Notes under the pieces: generated by a model | The model's database searches: none | What the model saw: the letters and a program-made list of their open reading frames with translations, nothing else | Told to the model about the DNA's origin: nothing | Assembly: GCA_001839685.1 (NCBI GenBank) | Contig: MLAK01000687.1 | Span: 52,543 to 77,631 of the forward strand | DNA: 25,089 bases | Reading direction: 5' to 3' | DNA from: Tritrichomonas foetus | Lineage: Eukaryota; Parabasalia; Tritrichomonadida; Tritrichomonadidae | In this document: positions 16,258 to 25,089 of the stretch, in pieces | Layout: the number at the start of each line of letters is the position of its first letter | How positions within the stretch are numbered: the first letter of the stretch is position 1 | Translations under genes and position numbers: made by a program

Positions 16258-17388
16258 TTATTGGCATTTAAAAGAGCGATCCATTATCGATTTAATATCA
16301 TTCACAAATGGTTTCGTAATAATATTGTTCATTCTTACATTAGCAATAGACATTCTTTCTTTTTGCGCGCCTAAAATCGCTTTTAGAGGTTTATATTCTG
16401 CCTTTGCTTGTGTGCATTGATTGACAGGTCTTGATCTTGTTGGCACAATTCTGGATGTTGGAACTTGTGAGTAAGATGAAGTTTGTTTCACGCATTTAGT
16501 TAATGTTTTTGGAGTCCATTCATAAATGTTGTCAAAAATCATATTTTCACGTTCAAACAGTTCGCGAAAGATTCTTCTATATTCTGAATATTGCGGCTGT
16601 TCATCATATTTAAGGGCCCTTACACTTTTCATGTATTGATAAAATTCGTTTGGAAGCCCATAACAAAGTGATTCCAAAGGAGTTTCAAGTTTAGAATTTG
16701 CCACATTTTGGGATTTTATTGATGGCGTATTTCCAGGAAGGCCTTGCCAAGGAAGGCTTCCATTGAGAAGATAAAGAAGAACATAGCCAATCGATTCTAA
16801 ATCATCTCTACGTGTTTGCTCAATACCCAAATGCGTATTTACTGAAATATATCGAATCGTTCCAACTTTTGGTCGATGATCTCGATAAGGAACGTGATTT
16901 TTTGTTTTTGGATCGATGTACTTTTTAGTTAGCCCAAAATCAATTAAATATAATGTGCTTGCATTCTCACCTGTTCCAAAAACAAAATTTTCTGGCTTGA
17001 TGTCACGATGAACATATCCTTTTTTATGGAGATATTCAATTCTCGATAGCATTTGATCGGCTATCATCAAAACTGATTTTAATGAAAATTGATTCTTTTG
17101 CTGCTTGAAAAGATCGTCTAAACTTGGTCCGAGCAAATCCATAACTAAACATGAATATTCTTGATGCATGCCGCTCCAATATATTGATGGAACACCGATA
17201 CTGCCTTGTAAATGCTTGTAGAGACTGATTTCGTTCGATAGTTGTGTATATTCGTGTTCGAGATTTGTTGCCATTTTTACGGCGAATTTCTTTTTAGTTG
17301 AAATTTCTTCACAGCGAAATACTTCTCCAAAGGATCCTTTTCCTATCCTACTAAGAAGTAAATATTTGTTTCCAATCTTGTTCCACAT
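16258..17388 (-). CDS. Casein kinase 1 (CK1) family Ser/Thr kinase
   Basis: The 376-residue protein has a complete CK1 catalytic domain (about 1-290). Visible motifs are the glycine loop GKGSFGEVF (16-24), Lys38 in FAVK, VMDLLGPSLDDLF (82-94), HRDIKPENF (127-135), DFG at 150-152, and the CK1-specific GTIRYISVNTHLG, replacing the APE segment, followed by RRDDLESIGYVLLYLLNGSL and LPWQGL. CK1 enzymes are usually constitutively active, prefer acidic or pre-phosphorylated substrates, and are regulated through their tails. The tail here (about 295-376) is basic and low in complexity (PTSRIVPTRSRPV) and has no known domain. The start is the ATG at 17388, just before the KIGNKYLLLSRIGKG entry to the domain. 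All catalytic residues are intact, so it is probably active. It is monocistronic with AT-rich flanks. Confidence 0.96.
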   Translation of the reverse strand: MWNKIGNKYLLLSRIGKGSFGEVFRCEEISTKKKFAVKMATNLEHEYTQLSNEISLYKHLQGSIGVPSIYWSGMHQEYSCLVMDLLGPSLDDLFKQQKNQFSLKSVLMIADQMLSRIEYLHKKGYVHRDIKPENFVFGTGENASTLYLIDFGLTKKYIDPKTKNHVPYRDHRPKVGTIRYISVNTHLGIEQTRRDDLESIGYVLLYLLNGSLPWQGLPGNTPSIKSQNVANSKLETPLESLCYGLPNEFYQYMKSVRALKYDEQPQYSEYRRIFRELFERENMIFDNIYEWTPKTLTKCVKQTSSYSQVPTSRIVPTRSRPVNQCTQAKAEYKPLKAILGAQKERMSIANVRMNNIITKPFVNDIKSIMDRSFKCQ

Positions 17389-18074
17389 TTATAAAAATGT
17401 ATTTTTTAACGTACAATTAAGAATTTGAGAAAATCTTGTTTCAATTGATTCAATTTCTGAATAGTTTCCCAAAGCTAACAACAATGTGGTTACATTTAAA
17501 ATTGAATATAATTTTTTAACGTGTTTCAATTAAAATTTCAATGACAAATTCTATTAAATAATTCAATTTTTTATATCCATTCACGTTTATAAATTTGATT
17601 ACATGTCACTCCATGGAGTGAAGAGAAAATGAATCGTTTTAATGTGTTGATATACTTAAAAATAATATATTTAATAGTTCAGTATCAAAATGTTGTTCAA
17701 TAAAAAAAATTCTAATTGATGAAATTGGCAATTCTTTACAAAATTCGTTAAACCATAAACTATTCATTATCAAACAGATAGAAATGTATAGACATCATAT
17801 GAACATTCTCTTCTAGATGTCCCAGTCGTTCCTCAATTTCTACAAAAGTTCGACCATTTTTACCGTGAAAACTTTTTATTAATTTGACTTTTCAATTAAC
17901 CTTAAACGTTTTTTTTACTTTTTCCAAATATTACAACAAATCAAATCATAAAATAAATAAAATCAGAAAGCAAATCAAATCATAAAACAAATAAAATCAT
18001 AAAACAAATTATATTTCAATCTAAAATGAAAAATTTTTAATAAAACAATAAATCATGAAAAATAAAGTTATAAC
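17389..18074. other. AT-rich spacer with a 34-bp duplication
   Basis: About 690 nt without a supported gene. The only structure recognised is the tandem duplication at 17937-18011, downstream of the small GTPase gene. Confidence 0.5.
17937..18011. repeat. 34-bp imperfect tandem repeat
   Basis: CAAATCAAATCATAAAA followed by a YAAATAAAATCA tail starts at 17937 and again at 17971 (34-nt period), with one T/C difference and a third partial copy to about 18011. It is AT-rich and non-coding. It lies about 65 nt beyond the stop codon of the GTPase gene, so it may fall in the 3' flank. Confidence 0.75.
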
Positions 18075-18656
18075 TTAGCAATTACATTTTTGCCTCTTTT
18101 TTGCTGGAATGAGAGAAAGAACCTCGGTTTCATTGAAAGGCAGTTTCTCGCATTGTGCGATCGATTCAAATAAAATTCGAACATTTTCACCGGTCAGTGC
18201 GGAAGTTTCTATAAAAATCGATGATTTGATAGATTCTGCGTATGCCCTTCCCTCTTCGATTGGAATTTGGCGCTCATTGTCGAGATCGTTTTTATTGCCG
18301 ACAACTGCAACGACGCAGTTTTGTGGACAGTTTTCGGCGATTTGTTTGGCGTAAACGTCTAGGCCCTTCAAAGTCATCCGATTTGTGATATCGTAAACGA
18401 GAATTGCTGCGCAAGCCTCTTTGAAAAAGGTGGCTGTCAAACTTTGATAGACTTCTTGGCCGGCTGTGTCCCAGATTTCGAAGGATACAATTCGTTTATC
18501 TGTTTCGACTGTCTCTTTGAGATAGGATGCGCCTATTGTTGGATCGATGTCGTCTCCAAACGTTCCCTTGCAATAGCGAGTCACGATAGCGGTTTTGCCG
18601 ACGCTTGAAAGGCCGGCTAATACAACTTTGGCAGTATGTGTCTTTTTTTCACTCAT
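18075..18656 (-). CDS. Rab/Ras-like small GTPase
   Basis: I take the ATG at 18656 as the start, giving 193 residues (MSEKKTHTAKVVLAG). An in-frame GTG 12 nt upstream is not a likely eukaryotic start. G boxes are complete: P-loop GLSSVGKT (15-22), effector Thr40 in DPTIGASY, G3 WDTAGQE (62-68) with the catalytic Gln67 present, G4 NKND (121-124) and G5 TSAL (151-154). The C-terminus KKRQKCNC ends in Cys-x-Cys after a basic patch, a Rab-type prenylation and membrane-targeting signal. The protein should cycle between membrane-bound GTP and cytosolic GDP forms in vesicle traffic. Assignment to a numbered Rab is not possible by eye; ASYLKETVE and QSLTATFFKEACAAILVYDI are Rab5/22-like. TCACA motifs lie 5 and 23 nt before the ATG and may serve as initiators. 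Confidence 0.94.
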   Translation of the reverse strand: MSEKKTHTAKVVLAGLSSVGKTAIVTRYCKGTFGDDIDPTIGASYLKETVETDKRIVSFEIWDTAGQEVYQSLTATFFKEACAAILVYDITNRMTLKGLDVYAKQIAENCPQNCVVAVVGNKNDLDNERQIPIEEGRAYAESIKSSIFIETSALTGENVRILFESIAQCEKLPFNETEVLSLIPAKKRQKCNC

Positions 18657-19066
18657 TTTGTGATTCACAAAGAATTTGTGAGAAATAATCCGTATAAAAT
18701 TCAGAAAAAGTTTAATCAGATAAATGTACGTTAATCATGTTCACTTTTTCTATTTATAAATGTTTGGTAAAAGTTTCATTTAATTTTTCTCTTTCTCATC
18801 AATCGATAGCTCATTCACGTCTTCACAAAAAGCATTAATATAACATTTATCACGATTTCACAGAAAAGGAAACAGCAGGAAAAAACATTCGTATAGATTT
18901 AATATTTAATTCAAAAAAAATGGACAGTAATGATACCATTATTTTTCTATTCCGTTTCTTCTATATATATATATCTATCAAGGTCGTGGCGGGAGGTAAA
19001 AAAGATCGATTTTTTGAATTCGCATCAAACATGGAAAAAAAAAACAAAATTTTGCGATAAAAAACA
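18657..19066. other. Spacer between phosphatase 3' end and GTPase 5' end
   Basis: About 410 nt with a short AT dinucleotide run (about 18962-18975) and a GC-rich patch containing GTCGTGGCG (18983-18991), downstream of the phosphatase stop. No gene is supported. Confidence 0.5.
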
Positions 19067-20461
19067 TCACGAAAGAGTAGCACGTCGTGCACGCGGAATC
19101 TTGCTCAATTGGGATTGAGTCCTGAGGGCCCTCTTTCGTGGTGGTGATGGGATGCTGCAATATCCACCAGGTGGAACCATTGTAGGTACGCCGGAAGGTG
19201 GACTACATATGGACATCGATCCAGCACGCGGGTGTGACCTGGGCGTGTCTGAGGTTCTCCGAGGTCTTGCTCCAATATTTGAGGGGCTATTTGGCCCATT
19301 ATTTGAGCGGGGACCGTTATTTATCGTGATTCCGATTTTGCCCGCATTAGTATTTCCACTTTTTGTGCCGGAATTAACACTGATATTTATGTTTGCTTTA
19401 TTTTGTATATTTCCTGGCATTGAATCACCAAGACCTGGAGCTGTCATATCAGCTGGATTAAGAGAAGTCCTTGTTGACTCGTTACTTGGTTTGCCAGCTT
19501 TGTTTGTTTTCATGGTCAAATTATTTGAACTTGACCTTGCGGAATTGACCTTTCGTTTTGGTATTGGCATTGACATCGAAAGCGAAGGTGTCAATGATTT
19601 GAAAGATACTTTCCCTTCTTTATCAACTATCATATATCCTGCCTTATTTTTAATAGCTGGATCATAATTGGAAGCACTGAAAACAGTTACCACTGATTTA
19701 TTTGGAAAGAAAGGAAATTCAAATCCTTGAAAAGCAACTTGATGTCCTCTGACAATCATGGTCAATTTATTGGCCTTCATGAACCGTTTTGCCGGCTCGA
19801 GCCCCCAAGTGACTGTCGAGCCTCTAATTGAGTCTGCATACTCGCGCGTTTCGGCCAGGGGGTCACTCCACATAAGGTCGGTAACAAATCCGCTCTGTGG
19901 AATATCGCACGGCCTTGAAATATCGGCTATTTGCTTGATGGATGCTAAATCTGGAGAAATTCCGCCGTGAACGCATAAAATTCTGAAATTAACAACTGCT
20001 GCGATTGGAAGTGCGTCGAAAGTTGCACAAAATAGTGACCAAATTGAGATATTTAATTTTTGGCGGCATTCGTCAGCAAAACCAAAAATCTCCGTCATGT
20101 CGCGCGATTCGTGATTTCCTCGAATTAAATAAATCTGAGAAGGGAACTTCATCTTAAGCGCAAAAAGAAGGCAAATTACTTCAACCGAATTTTTGCCGCG
20201 ATCGACATAATCGCCCAAAAAGAGCCATTTCGCGTAAGGCGGGAGACCAACAGTGTGAATAATTTGAACAAGGTCATGAATTTGACCATGAATGTCTCCT
20301 ACAATGTTAATCGGTCCGCTGATTACGAGTAATGATGGTTCTGCGAGTAAGAGTGGTCGAATTTTGAGGCATAACCATTGCGCCTCTGTCGAAGAAACTG
20401 GCGCTGGGTTGGCGCACATCAATTTCTCAATAAAGTCGTCAAGCTTGAGAGGAGCCGCCAT
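19067..20461 (-). CDS. PP1-like Ser/Thr protein phosphatase with long C-terminal tail
   Basis: The 464-residue protein is a PPP-family metallophosphatase. Metal and catalytic motifs are complete: GDIHGQ (55-60), GDYVDRG (83-89), GNHE (115-118), VHGGI (164-168), LMWSDP (196-201 region) and RGHQ (238-241). The catalytic domain covers about residues 5-290 and is closest in look to PP1. The usual SAPNYCGEFDN segment is SASNYDPAIKN, so the PP1 Cys that reacts with some inhibitors is missing and the beta12-13 loop is altered. Residues about 292-464 are a non-catalytic tail rich in Ser, Asn, Pro and Arg (PRRTSDTPRSHPRAGS, SPPRKRALRTQSQLSKIPRA), much longer than the short tail of animal PP1; it could guide location or be phosphorylated. 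The start is the ATG at 20461 (MAAPLKLDDF). Tailed PP1-like enzymes are common in trichomonads. Confidence 0.95.
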   Translation of the reverse strand: MAAPLKLDDFIEKLMCANPAPVSSTEAQWLCLKIRPLLLAEPSLLVISGPINIVGDIHGQIHDLVQIIHTVGLPPYAKWLFLGDYVDRGKNSVEVICLLFALKMKFPSQIYLIRGNHESRDMTEIFGFADECRQKLNISIWSLFCATFDALPIAAVVNFRILCVHGGISPDLASIKQIADISRPCDIPQSGFVTDLMWSDPLAETREYADSIRGSTVTWGLEPAKRFMKANKLTMIVRGHQVAFQGFEFPFFPNKSVVTVFSASNYDPAIKNKAGYMIVDKEGKVSFKSLTPSLSMSMPIPKRKVNSARSSSNNLTMKTNKAGKPSNESTRTSLNPADMTAPGLGDSMPGNIQNKANINISVNSGTKSGNTNAGKIGITINNGPRSNNGPNSPSNIGARPRRTSDTPRSHPRAGSMSICSPPSGVPTMVPPGGYCSIPSPPRKRALRTQSQLSKIPRARRATLS

Positions 20462-23165
20462 TTGATAATTTTATTTTTTATTTTGAGACATTTATTTTTC
20501 ATGAATTTTACTTTGAATATTTTGTGATGATATTTGGTTTGTTTGTATTCAATTTTGAATTTTTTAATAGCTTTATATTTTACTTTTTGAAATATATTCA
20601 AATTAGATTTTGAGAAATCTTTTTGATGAATTGAATTGGTTATTTTTTTCAGAATTTATCATTTCGAGGAAAGTAACACTATTCGATATTTAACCTGATT
20701 CTAAAGAGATTTTATTCTGTAATTTACTTTGTTAACATATTATTTAAAGAACAAATATTATTTGTGAATTGTATTTCAAGATATAAACATAGTATACTTT
20801 GCTGTGAATTAGATTAAAAAGTGGAATAATCACTTAAAAAGTTATAAGATTCTCAAATTTCTATATATTGAAATTTTTCTATATTTTTTGATTTCAATAA
20901 CTTTCATTGAAAATTGTGAAAAATATGTCAATTTTTCGTCATTGTTAAAATTCAAATAAATCGGATTCACATGATAAATTAGTTACAGTTAGCTTTGTAA
21001 ATAATCATAATAACTAAATTTCTTCATTTCTTTATAAATATGTCTAATAATAATAATAAAATCAATTAACCACTAAGTTATGAGCATTATATTTATGATA
21101 GAAATTTTTCTTTCCATCATATTGAATTTTGTTTAAAAGTACACAACCTATGCTTCTACGCTTATGATTTTATTTATATTTTCTCTATATAATTAGTATA
21201 ATTAAAAAATAATATATCCAAAATATTAAGAGATTTTGTCTTTTTATTTTTGAGATATTCTTCGATTTAATTAAAAAAGCAATTTTTTTAGAAATACTTT
21301 TGGTTTTGAATACATTATAATCGTCTATTCTATTGAAAATGAAAATCTACTTTTTTCCCACACATATGCGACATATCCTTGATTTTTGAGAGTATTAGCA
21401 TGGATAAGCTCCTTCAAAAGGATTTTAAGAAAGAAAAAAAAATTATGCCCAAAAAATAAGATTCACAAATAATTTCAGAATTAAATTCAATTTCCTTCTT
21501 TATTAATAAGAATGTTCATGATTTTATGTGAGTTGAATACAATTGGTTCATTAGATTTTGATCAAATATCGAATTTTTTTTGAGAACGTAATTCTCGACA
21601 ACCAAAAGACGAAAATGCTTTATAAATCGATGCTAATACATTCTGACGAAATTGTGTATGTTGGCAAAGTTTGAAAAAAAATCTAAGCATCAATCTTTCG
21701 GAAAATTCAAATTCAATAAAATTGGTGTATTGCAAGATAAATTCGATAAAATTGTCCACATAGTAGGGATAATATAGAGAAATAGTTGAGTAACTCTTTG
21801 ATCTAGTGGAAAGGGCAAAATCTTTCATCTGCCTTGAGATTTTAGAAATAATGTGTAATTTCGATAATTGTAACCAAGCGAATTTTGGCATTTTTTATTG
21901 GTTGATATCTATTCAGCAAAAATTTGTTGCTGTAAATTAAGCATCAGAGAGTCGGGAAGTTGTTTCCAAGATTCGAAAAAGCTCAGTTTATTTAATGAAA
22001 ATAAACGTATTTCCAGGTTGTGTACTTTTTTTTGTTTATCGAAGAAAAACTTCATAGAAATATATCAAACTAGATAGCTTAACGTACGTAAATATCTAAA
22101 AACACTATTCTTCGCGCACATGCTCAAAATCAAATCATTGCATTTTGAAAACTGAATTCTTAAGTGATGCCCATTATTATTATTATGTTATTTCGAATTT
22201 ATTCGCGAATCGATTAAAATTATCAAATTTGATCTTGAAGTGATAATTGCGAAATCACTTTGCATATTTGTTCAAATCTGTCAATGTGTTTTAATTATCA
22301 TCAAAGGCCTGAAATAAGTCTTCGAGATTTCTCAAAAAAGTTTAAAAACTTTCAGAAAAAGAAAATCCGATTATACTGCCCACTGTTTGGTCTTTCACCT
22401 TCTCAATTGGAATTCTATCTTCAAGTATTCACAATGTTTATTTTCGCGATCAAAAAAAGATTTTTTAATTGGAGGTTTTCGAGATAAAGCTATTCCATTT
22501 TTCATATTAATTTATATGTAAAGTATTGAATTAATTGATTGAACATTTTGATTTTCTATCCTTTGATGAAAACACATGAGCAAACTAGACTGGACAGCTA
22601 AAAGCATGCCCAAATCAATATTATTGGTTTAATCACAAATACATTATTACTGATCAAGCTATTTTTTCTTCATGAAGAATCAAGTATTTGATTTCTTACC
22701 AAAAATTGTTCCATCGGTATTTTAAATATTCATTCCTCTTAGAAAAAGAGTGAATCATTTATTGTAGAAAAGATATACATTAAATAAGTTAATATGTATA
22801 GAAGTTCTCAAGATAACATCGAATTATTTCTGTCTTCATAAATTTATGTAGTGTTTTTCATCGAAAGATTGTGTTTGATGTTACATTTTCCAATTTGAGT
22901 TGCAGCTCTACAATCAATCCAATCCATTTAAATAGGGAAACTACATGAATTTCAAAACACTTTTTATATGGAACCAATGTTTAATCACACATCTGTGAAT
23001 GAAAATTCCATTTTCTACTTTCTTTTTTGTATCGATAGTCCATAAAGAGAAGGATTTCCTTTTTGAACACTTTAACTCAATCAAAGAAAGAAACAATAAA
23101 ATTATATGAGAAATATTCCGCTATTATTTTTTTTATATAATGAAAAATATGTTCATGAGAAAACT
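20462..23165. other. 2.7-kb AT-rich intergenic region
   Basis: Extremely AT-rich between the 5' side of the phosphatase gene and the 3' end of the transporter gene. One ATG-initiated minus frame at 21562-21891 is listed separately. A plus frame at 22284-22487 is open but Lys/Phe-rich and unconvincing. A short AAT trinucleotide run lies near 21046-21060. No RNA gene or mobile element was recognised. Confidence 0.5.
21562..21891 (-). CDS. Hypothetical 109-residue ORF, possible gene fragment
   Basis: An ATG at 21891 opens 109 codons. The protein has a balanced aromatic and charged composition, with helix-like stretches YVDNFIEFILQYTNFIEFEF and SERLMLRFFFKLCQ. No family is recognised. An in-frame TAA lies two codons before the ATG, so the ORF is not the 3' end of a longer open frame. 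It could be a small gene or a relic of a helical-repeat protein. Confidence 0.3.
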   Translation of the reverse strand: MPKFAWLQLSKLHIISKISRQMKDFALSTRSKSYSTISLYYPYYVDNFIEFILQYTNFIEFEFSERLMLRFFFKLCQHTQFRQNVLASIYKAFSSFGCRELRSQKKFDI

Positions 23166-24563
23166 CTACAATGATACATTCTTAAAAACCTCAATTGCAG
23201 AGATGACCGCTGTATAAGTTGCTATCACCGCAACAATCACGCCAAAAGCAGCCAGCAGTCCCGCCATCACTTTTTTGAACGTTGTGCCTGCACCATGCTT
23301 CAACAACATGGCGCCTGGAATTGTGAAGTTTCCTAGGCATGCTCCGAGGGCTCCACCTACTTCAAGGGCTGGCTTCATTTCTGGGAGAAACATTGCAATG
23401 ATGAGTGGGATTCCATTGGACACACACAACACAAGAGCGCGCCTCCATCCAGTGAGTTCATTTGCATTATTTTGTTTGAAAATGATGGCGCTCCACGAGC
23501 AAGAGATCGGCCTCTGGATTAATGGGTAGGACATGGTGACGATTAAGAAGAAACCAACTCTGACAATTGTAATAATGACATCATCATCTGGATAGTTATT
23601 CAGAACATTTCCTTCTGTGTCGCTACCGAAAATCAAATAGCCAAATAGGGCAGGAACACCAGACAGTAAAAATGTAATGAGGAGAGAAGTTCCTGTTGCT
23701 CGATTTCGTGTTTTCAGGTTATCTGTGAACTGGTACATGAGTGGCAGAATTGCAACAGGGAGAGAGAAGGCCGACGCGTAGATAGAAATGGAGGAAAATA
23801 TCGACAAATCAATTTTTGCCAATTCTATAGAATTTGAAATTTGCTTGGTCTCATGGAAAGCCATTCCAAATTTGACGAATGTCATTAGCATGTAGAAAAC
23901 GATACAGAAAATCGAAACAGATGATAAGTAGCTGAGGAAATGAAGGCTTCGTGGGATAGAAAGTGCAATTGGAATGAGCAATCCATATACAAATGTGATG
24001 ATGGCGCGATAGAGTGATGACGAAACATCCACTTTGGCAAATCCAAACCACGATGTTATGAAATCAACACAAAGAACCAAATACGCCAAAGTGCCGGCAG
24101 TATTCAAAATGAGAATCATTGCTGACAATGAATATGATCCAAACTTTCCGAGAATCATTTTGGCCATTTCGTCATATCCTGGTGCCTTTGTTTCCCTTTG
24201 AAGCGTTAAAACGATAACCGTCGCAAAATGAGTGATGACAGCAACAGCGATCATGATGATAAAAGATACAATGATTCCTGAGTCTTTAAATGTTGAGGAA
24301 ATACTTAAAATTCCAGCTCCCATCATGCAATTAAGCAGATTTAAAGTGTGCTGGAAAAAAGAGATTTCCTTCAGCTTTCCTTCTTCTTCTTTAATTTTGT
24401 TTCTTTCTTCTGTGTCGTCCGTTGTATACGTGCTTTCGGCAGAAGCTGATTTGGAATGGCTTGAATGAGTAGAGGATGAATTTGATGAGTTCGACATATC
24501 TTCAAGCGAGGAACTATATGATGAAGAATATTCATCAACTTGGTCATTGAGTGAAGATGACAT
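23166..24563 (-). CDS. AAAP-family amino acid transporter (SLC38/SLC36-like)
   Basis: This 465-residue membrane protein begins with a cytosolic, Ser-rich acidic tail (1-68, e.g. SSSYSSSLEDMSNSSNSS). About eleven hydrophobic segments follow. The first carries the family hallmark LLNCMMGAGILSIS (76-89), where the unwound GAGIL in TM1 contributes to substrate and sodium or proton binding. Later segments include IIVSFIIMIAVAVITHFATV, LILNTAGTLAYLVLCVDFIT, VYGLLIPIALSIPRSLHFLS, FSLPVAILPLMYQF, LLITFLLSGVPALFGYLIFG and MAGLLAAFGVIVAVIATYTA. It should move neutral or cationic amino acids across the plasma or lysosomal membrane; substrate cannot be read from sequence. Ser-rich N-tails are frequent in trichomonad AAAP permeases, which are numerous because these parasites scavenge amino acids. 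The start is the ATG at 24563 and the stop is TAG. Confidence 0.94.
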   Translation of the reverse strand: MSSSLNDQVDEYSSSYSSSLEDMSNSSNSSSTHSSHSKSASAESTYTTDDTEERNKIKEEEGKLKEISFFQHTLNLLNCMMGAGILSISSTFKDSGIIVSFIIMIAVAVITHFATVIVLTLQRETKAPGYDEMAKMILGKFGSYSLSAMILILNTAGTLAYLVLCVDFITSWFGFAKVDVSSSLYRAIITFVYGLLIPIALSIPRSLHFLSYLSSVSIFCIVFYMLMTFVKFGMAFHETKQISNSIELAKIDLSIFSSISIYASAFSLPVAILPLMYQFTDNLKTRNRATGTSLLITFLLSGVPALFGYLIFGSDTEGNVLNNYPDDDVIITIVRVGFFLIVTMSYPLIQRPISCSWSAIIFKQNNANELTGWRRALVLCVSNGIPLIIAMFLPEMKPALEVGGALGACLGNFTIPGAMLLKHGAGTTFKKVMAGLLAAFGVIVAVIATYTAVISAIEVFKNVSL

Positions 24564-25089
24564 AGTTAAAACTCGAACGAAAACTTATAATTTTGAAAAA
24601 ATGAAGTGACTGGTCATAAAGCCGAATCAATAATGCATTCAATTATCTAACCAATCCAAATTTATTTTATAGAAAATAAAAAAAGGGTTTTCATCTTTTT
24701 GAATGCATTATCGTATAATATTGATGGCCTTTTTTTCAATAGGTTTCAGAGACATCTAACTTTAGTATTCAGAAAAAGTGTGACTTGAATGATTTTACGT
24801 TTAACAGTTGAATATAGACTTTTGAATAAATTGTTAATCTTTTGAAAATTCTGATAGTAATTCAAAAAATCGCCGAGTGTTTAGTTGTTATATGATAGTT
24901 ATTTAGTTACTTATTGGAAAGATTAGAATGATCATTGTCTCCTTTACATTCCATATAGCCTCACTCCAATTTATTTCATTTTTCTATTGCAACAGATGTA
25001 TACAAAATATATTATGTTTGAGTCATTACGACCCCCTAAAAATTTTTCATCACTGACACCATCAATTCAAAAATAACCCAAAACATAAA
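24564..25089. other. Upstream region of the transporter gene
   Basis: About 525 nt of AT-rich sequence to the window end. On the minus strand, TCACTTCATTTT at about 24598-24609 holds two overlapping TCA(+1)YW matches, 39 and 44 nt before the ATG; these are possible but rather distant initiators. No gene is supported. Confidence 0.4.

Noticed and set aside
18657..18668. Upstream GTG as start of the second GTPase
   Set aside because: Non-ATG start in a eukaryote; the ATG at 18656 gives a normal Rab-length protein with suitable TCA-type initiators upstream.
19152..19667. 171-codon plus ORF antisense to the phosphatase tail
   Set aside because: Shadow of the low-complexity tail of the phosphatase gene.
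22284..22487. 67-codon plus ORF in the 20.5-23.2 kb spacer
   Set aside because: Lys/Phe-rich with no recognisable motif; slightly protein-like but not enough to call.

Overview
The window looks like nuclear DNA of a parabasalid protist, most likely a Tritrichomonas (T. foetus-like) species. The evidence is AT-rich DNA, intronless genes, small Rab/Ras-type GTPases ending in prenylation cysteines, a CK1 kinase, a PP1-like phosphatase with a long tail, a Ser-tailed AAAP amino-acid permease, an ankyrin protein with poly-Asn repeats, an iron-sulfur-flavoprotein-like reductase, and a kinase fused to a long Sel1 array. The last combination is typical of expanded trichomonad families. Some genes have a TCA(+1)YW initiator-like motif shortly before the ATG, as described for Trichomonas. 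The species assignment is inference, since no rRNA gene is present. Layout: CutC-family protein (152-946, -); AT-rich spacer; an unrecognised acidic ORF (2242-2748, +); a small ORF or relic (2970-3152, -); a Rab-like GTPase lacking the switch II Gln (3598-4194, -); about 2.7 kb of decayed gene pieces with inverted repeats, starting with a kinase relic (4652-4900, +); a kinase-Sel1 gene (7348-11736, +) split by one in-frame TAA at 8539-8541; an ankyrin protein (12046-13752, -) interrupted by a 21-nt minisatellite and a 115-N assembly gap; a frameshifted relic (about 14170-14503, -); a flavoprotein peppered with single ambiguous bases (14872-15525, -); more relics; CK1 (16258-17388, -); a second Rab/Ras-like GTPase (18075-18656, -); a PP1-like phosphatase (19067-20461, -); 2.7 kb of AT-rich spacer with at most one small ORF; and an AAAP transporter (23166-24563, -). 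All recognisable housekeeping-type genes are on the minus strand and have a mixed codon composition. The plus-strand kinase-Sel1 gene is far more AT-rich. The genes do not form an operon or an obvious pathway; kinase, phosphatase, GTPases and permease are ordinary eukaryotic signalling, trafficking and transport parts. I found no convincing new multi-gene system. The observations most worth following are the single-stop kinase-Sel1 gene, the inverted-repeat relic zone at 4.65-7.18 kb, the Gln-to-Met Rab, and the ambiguous-base cluster over the flavoprotein gene.
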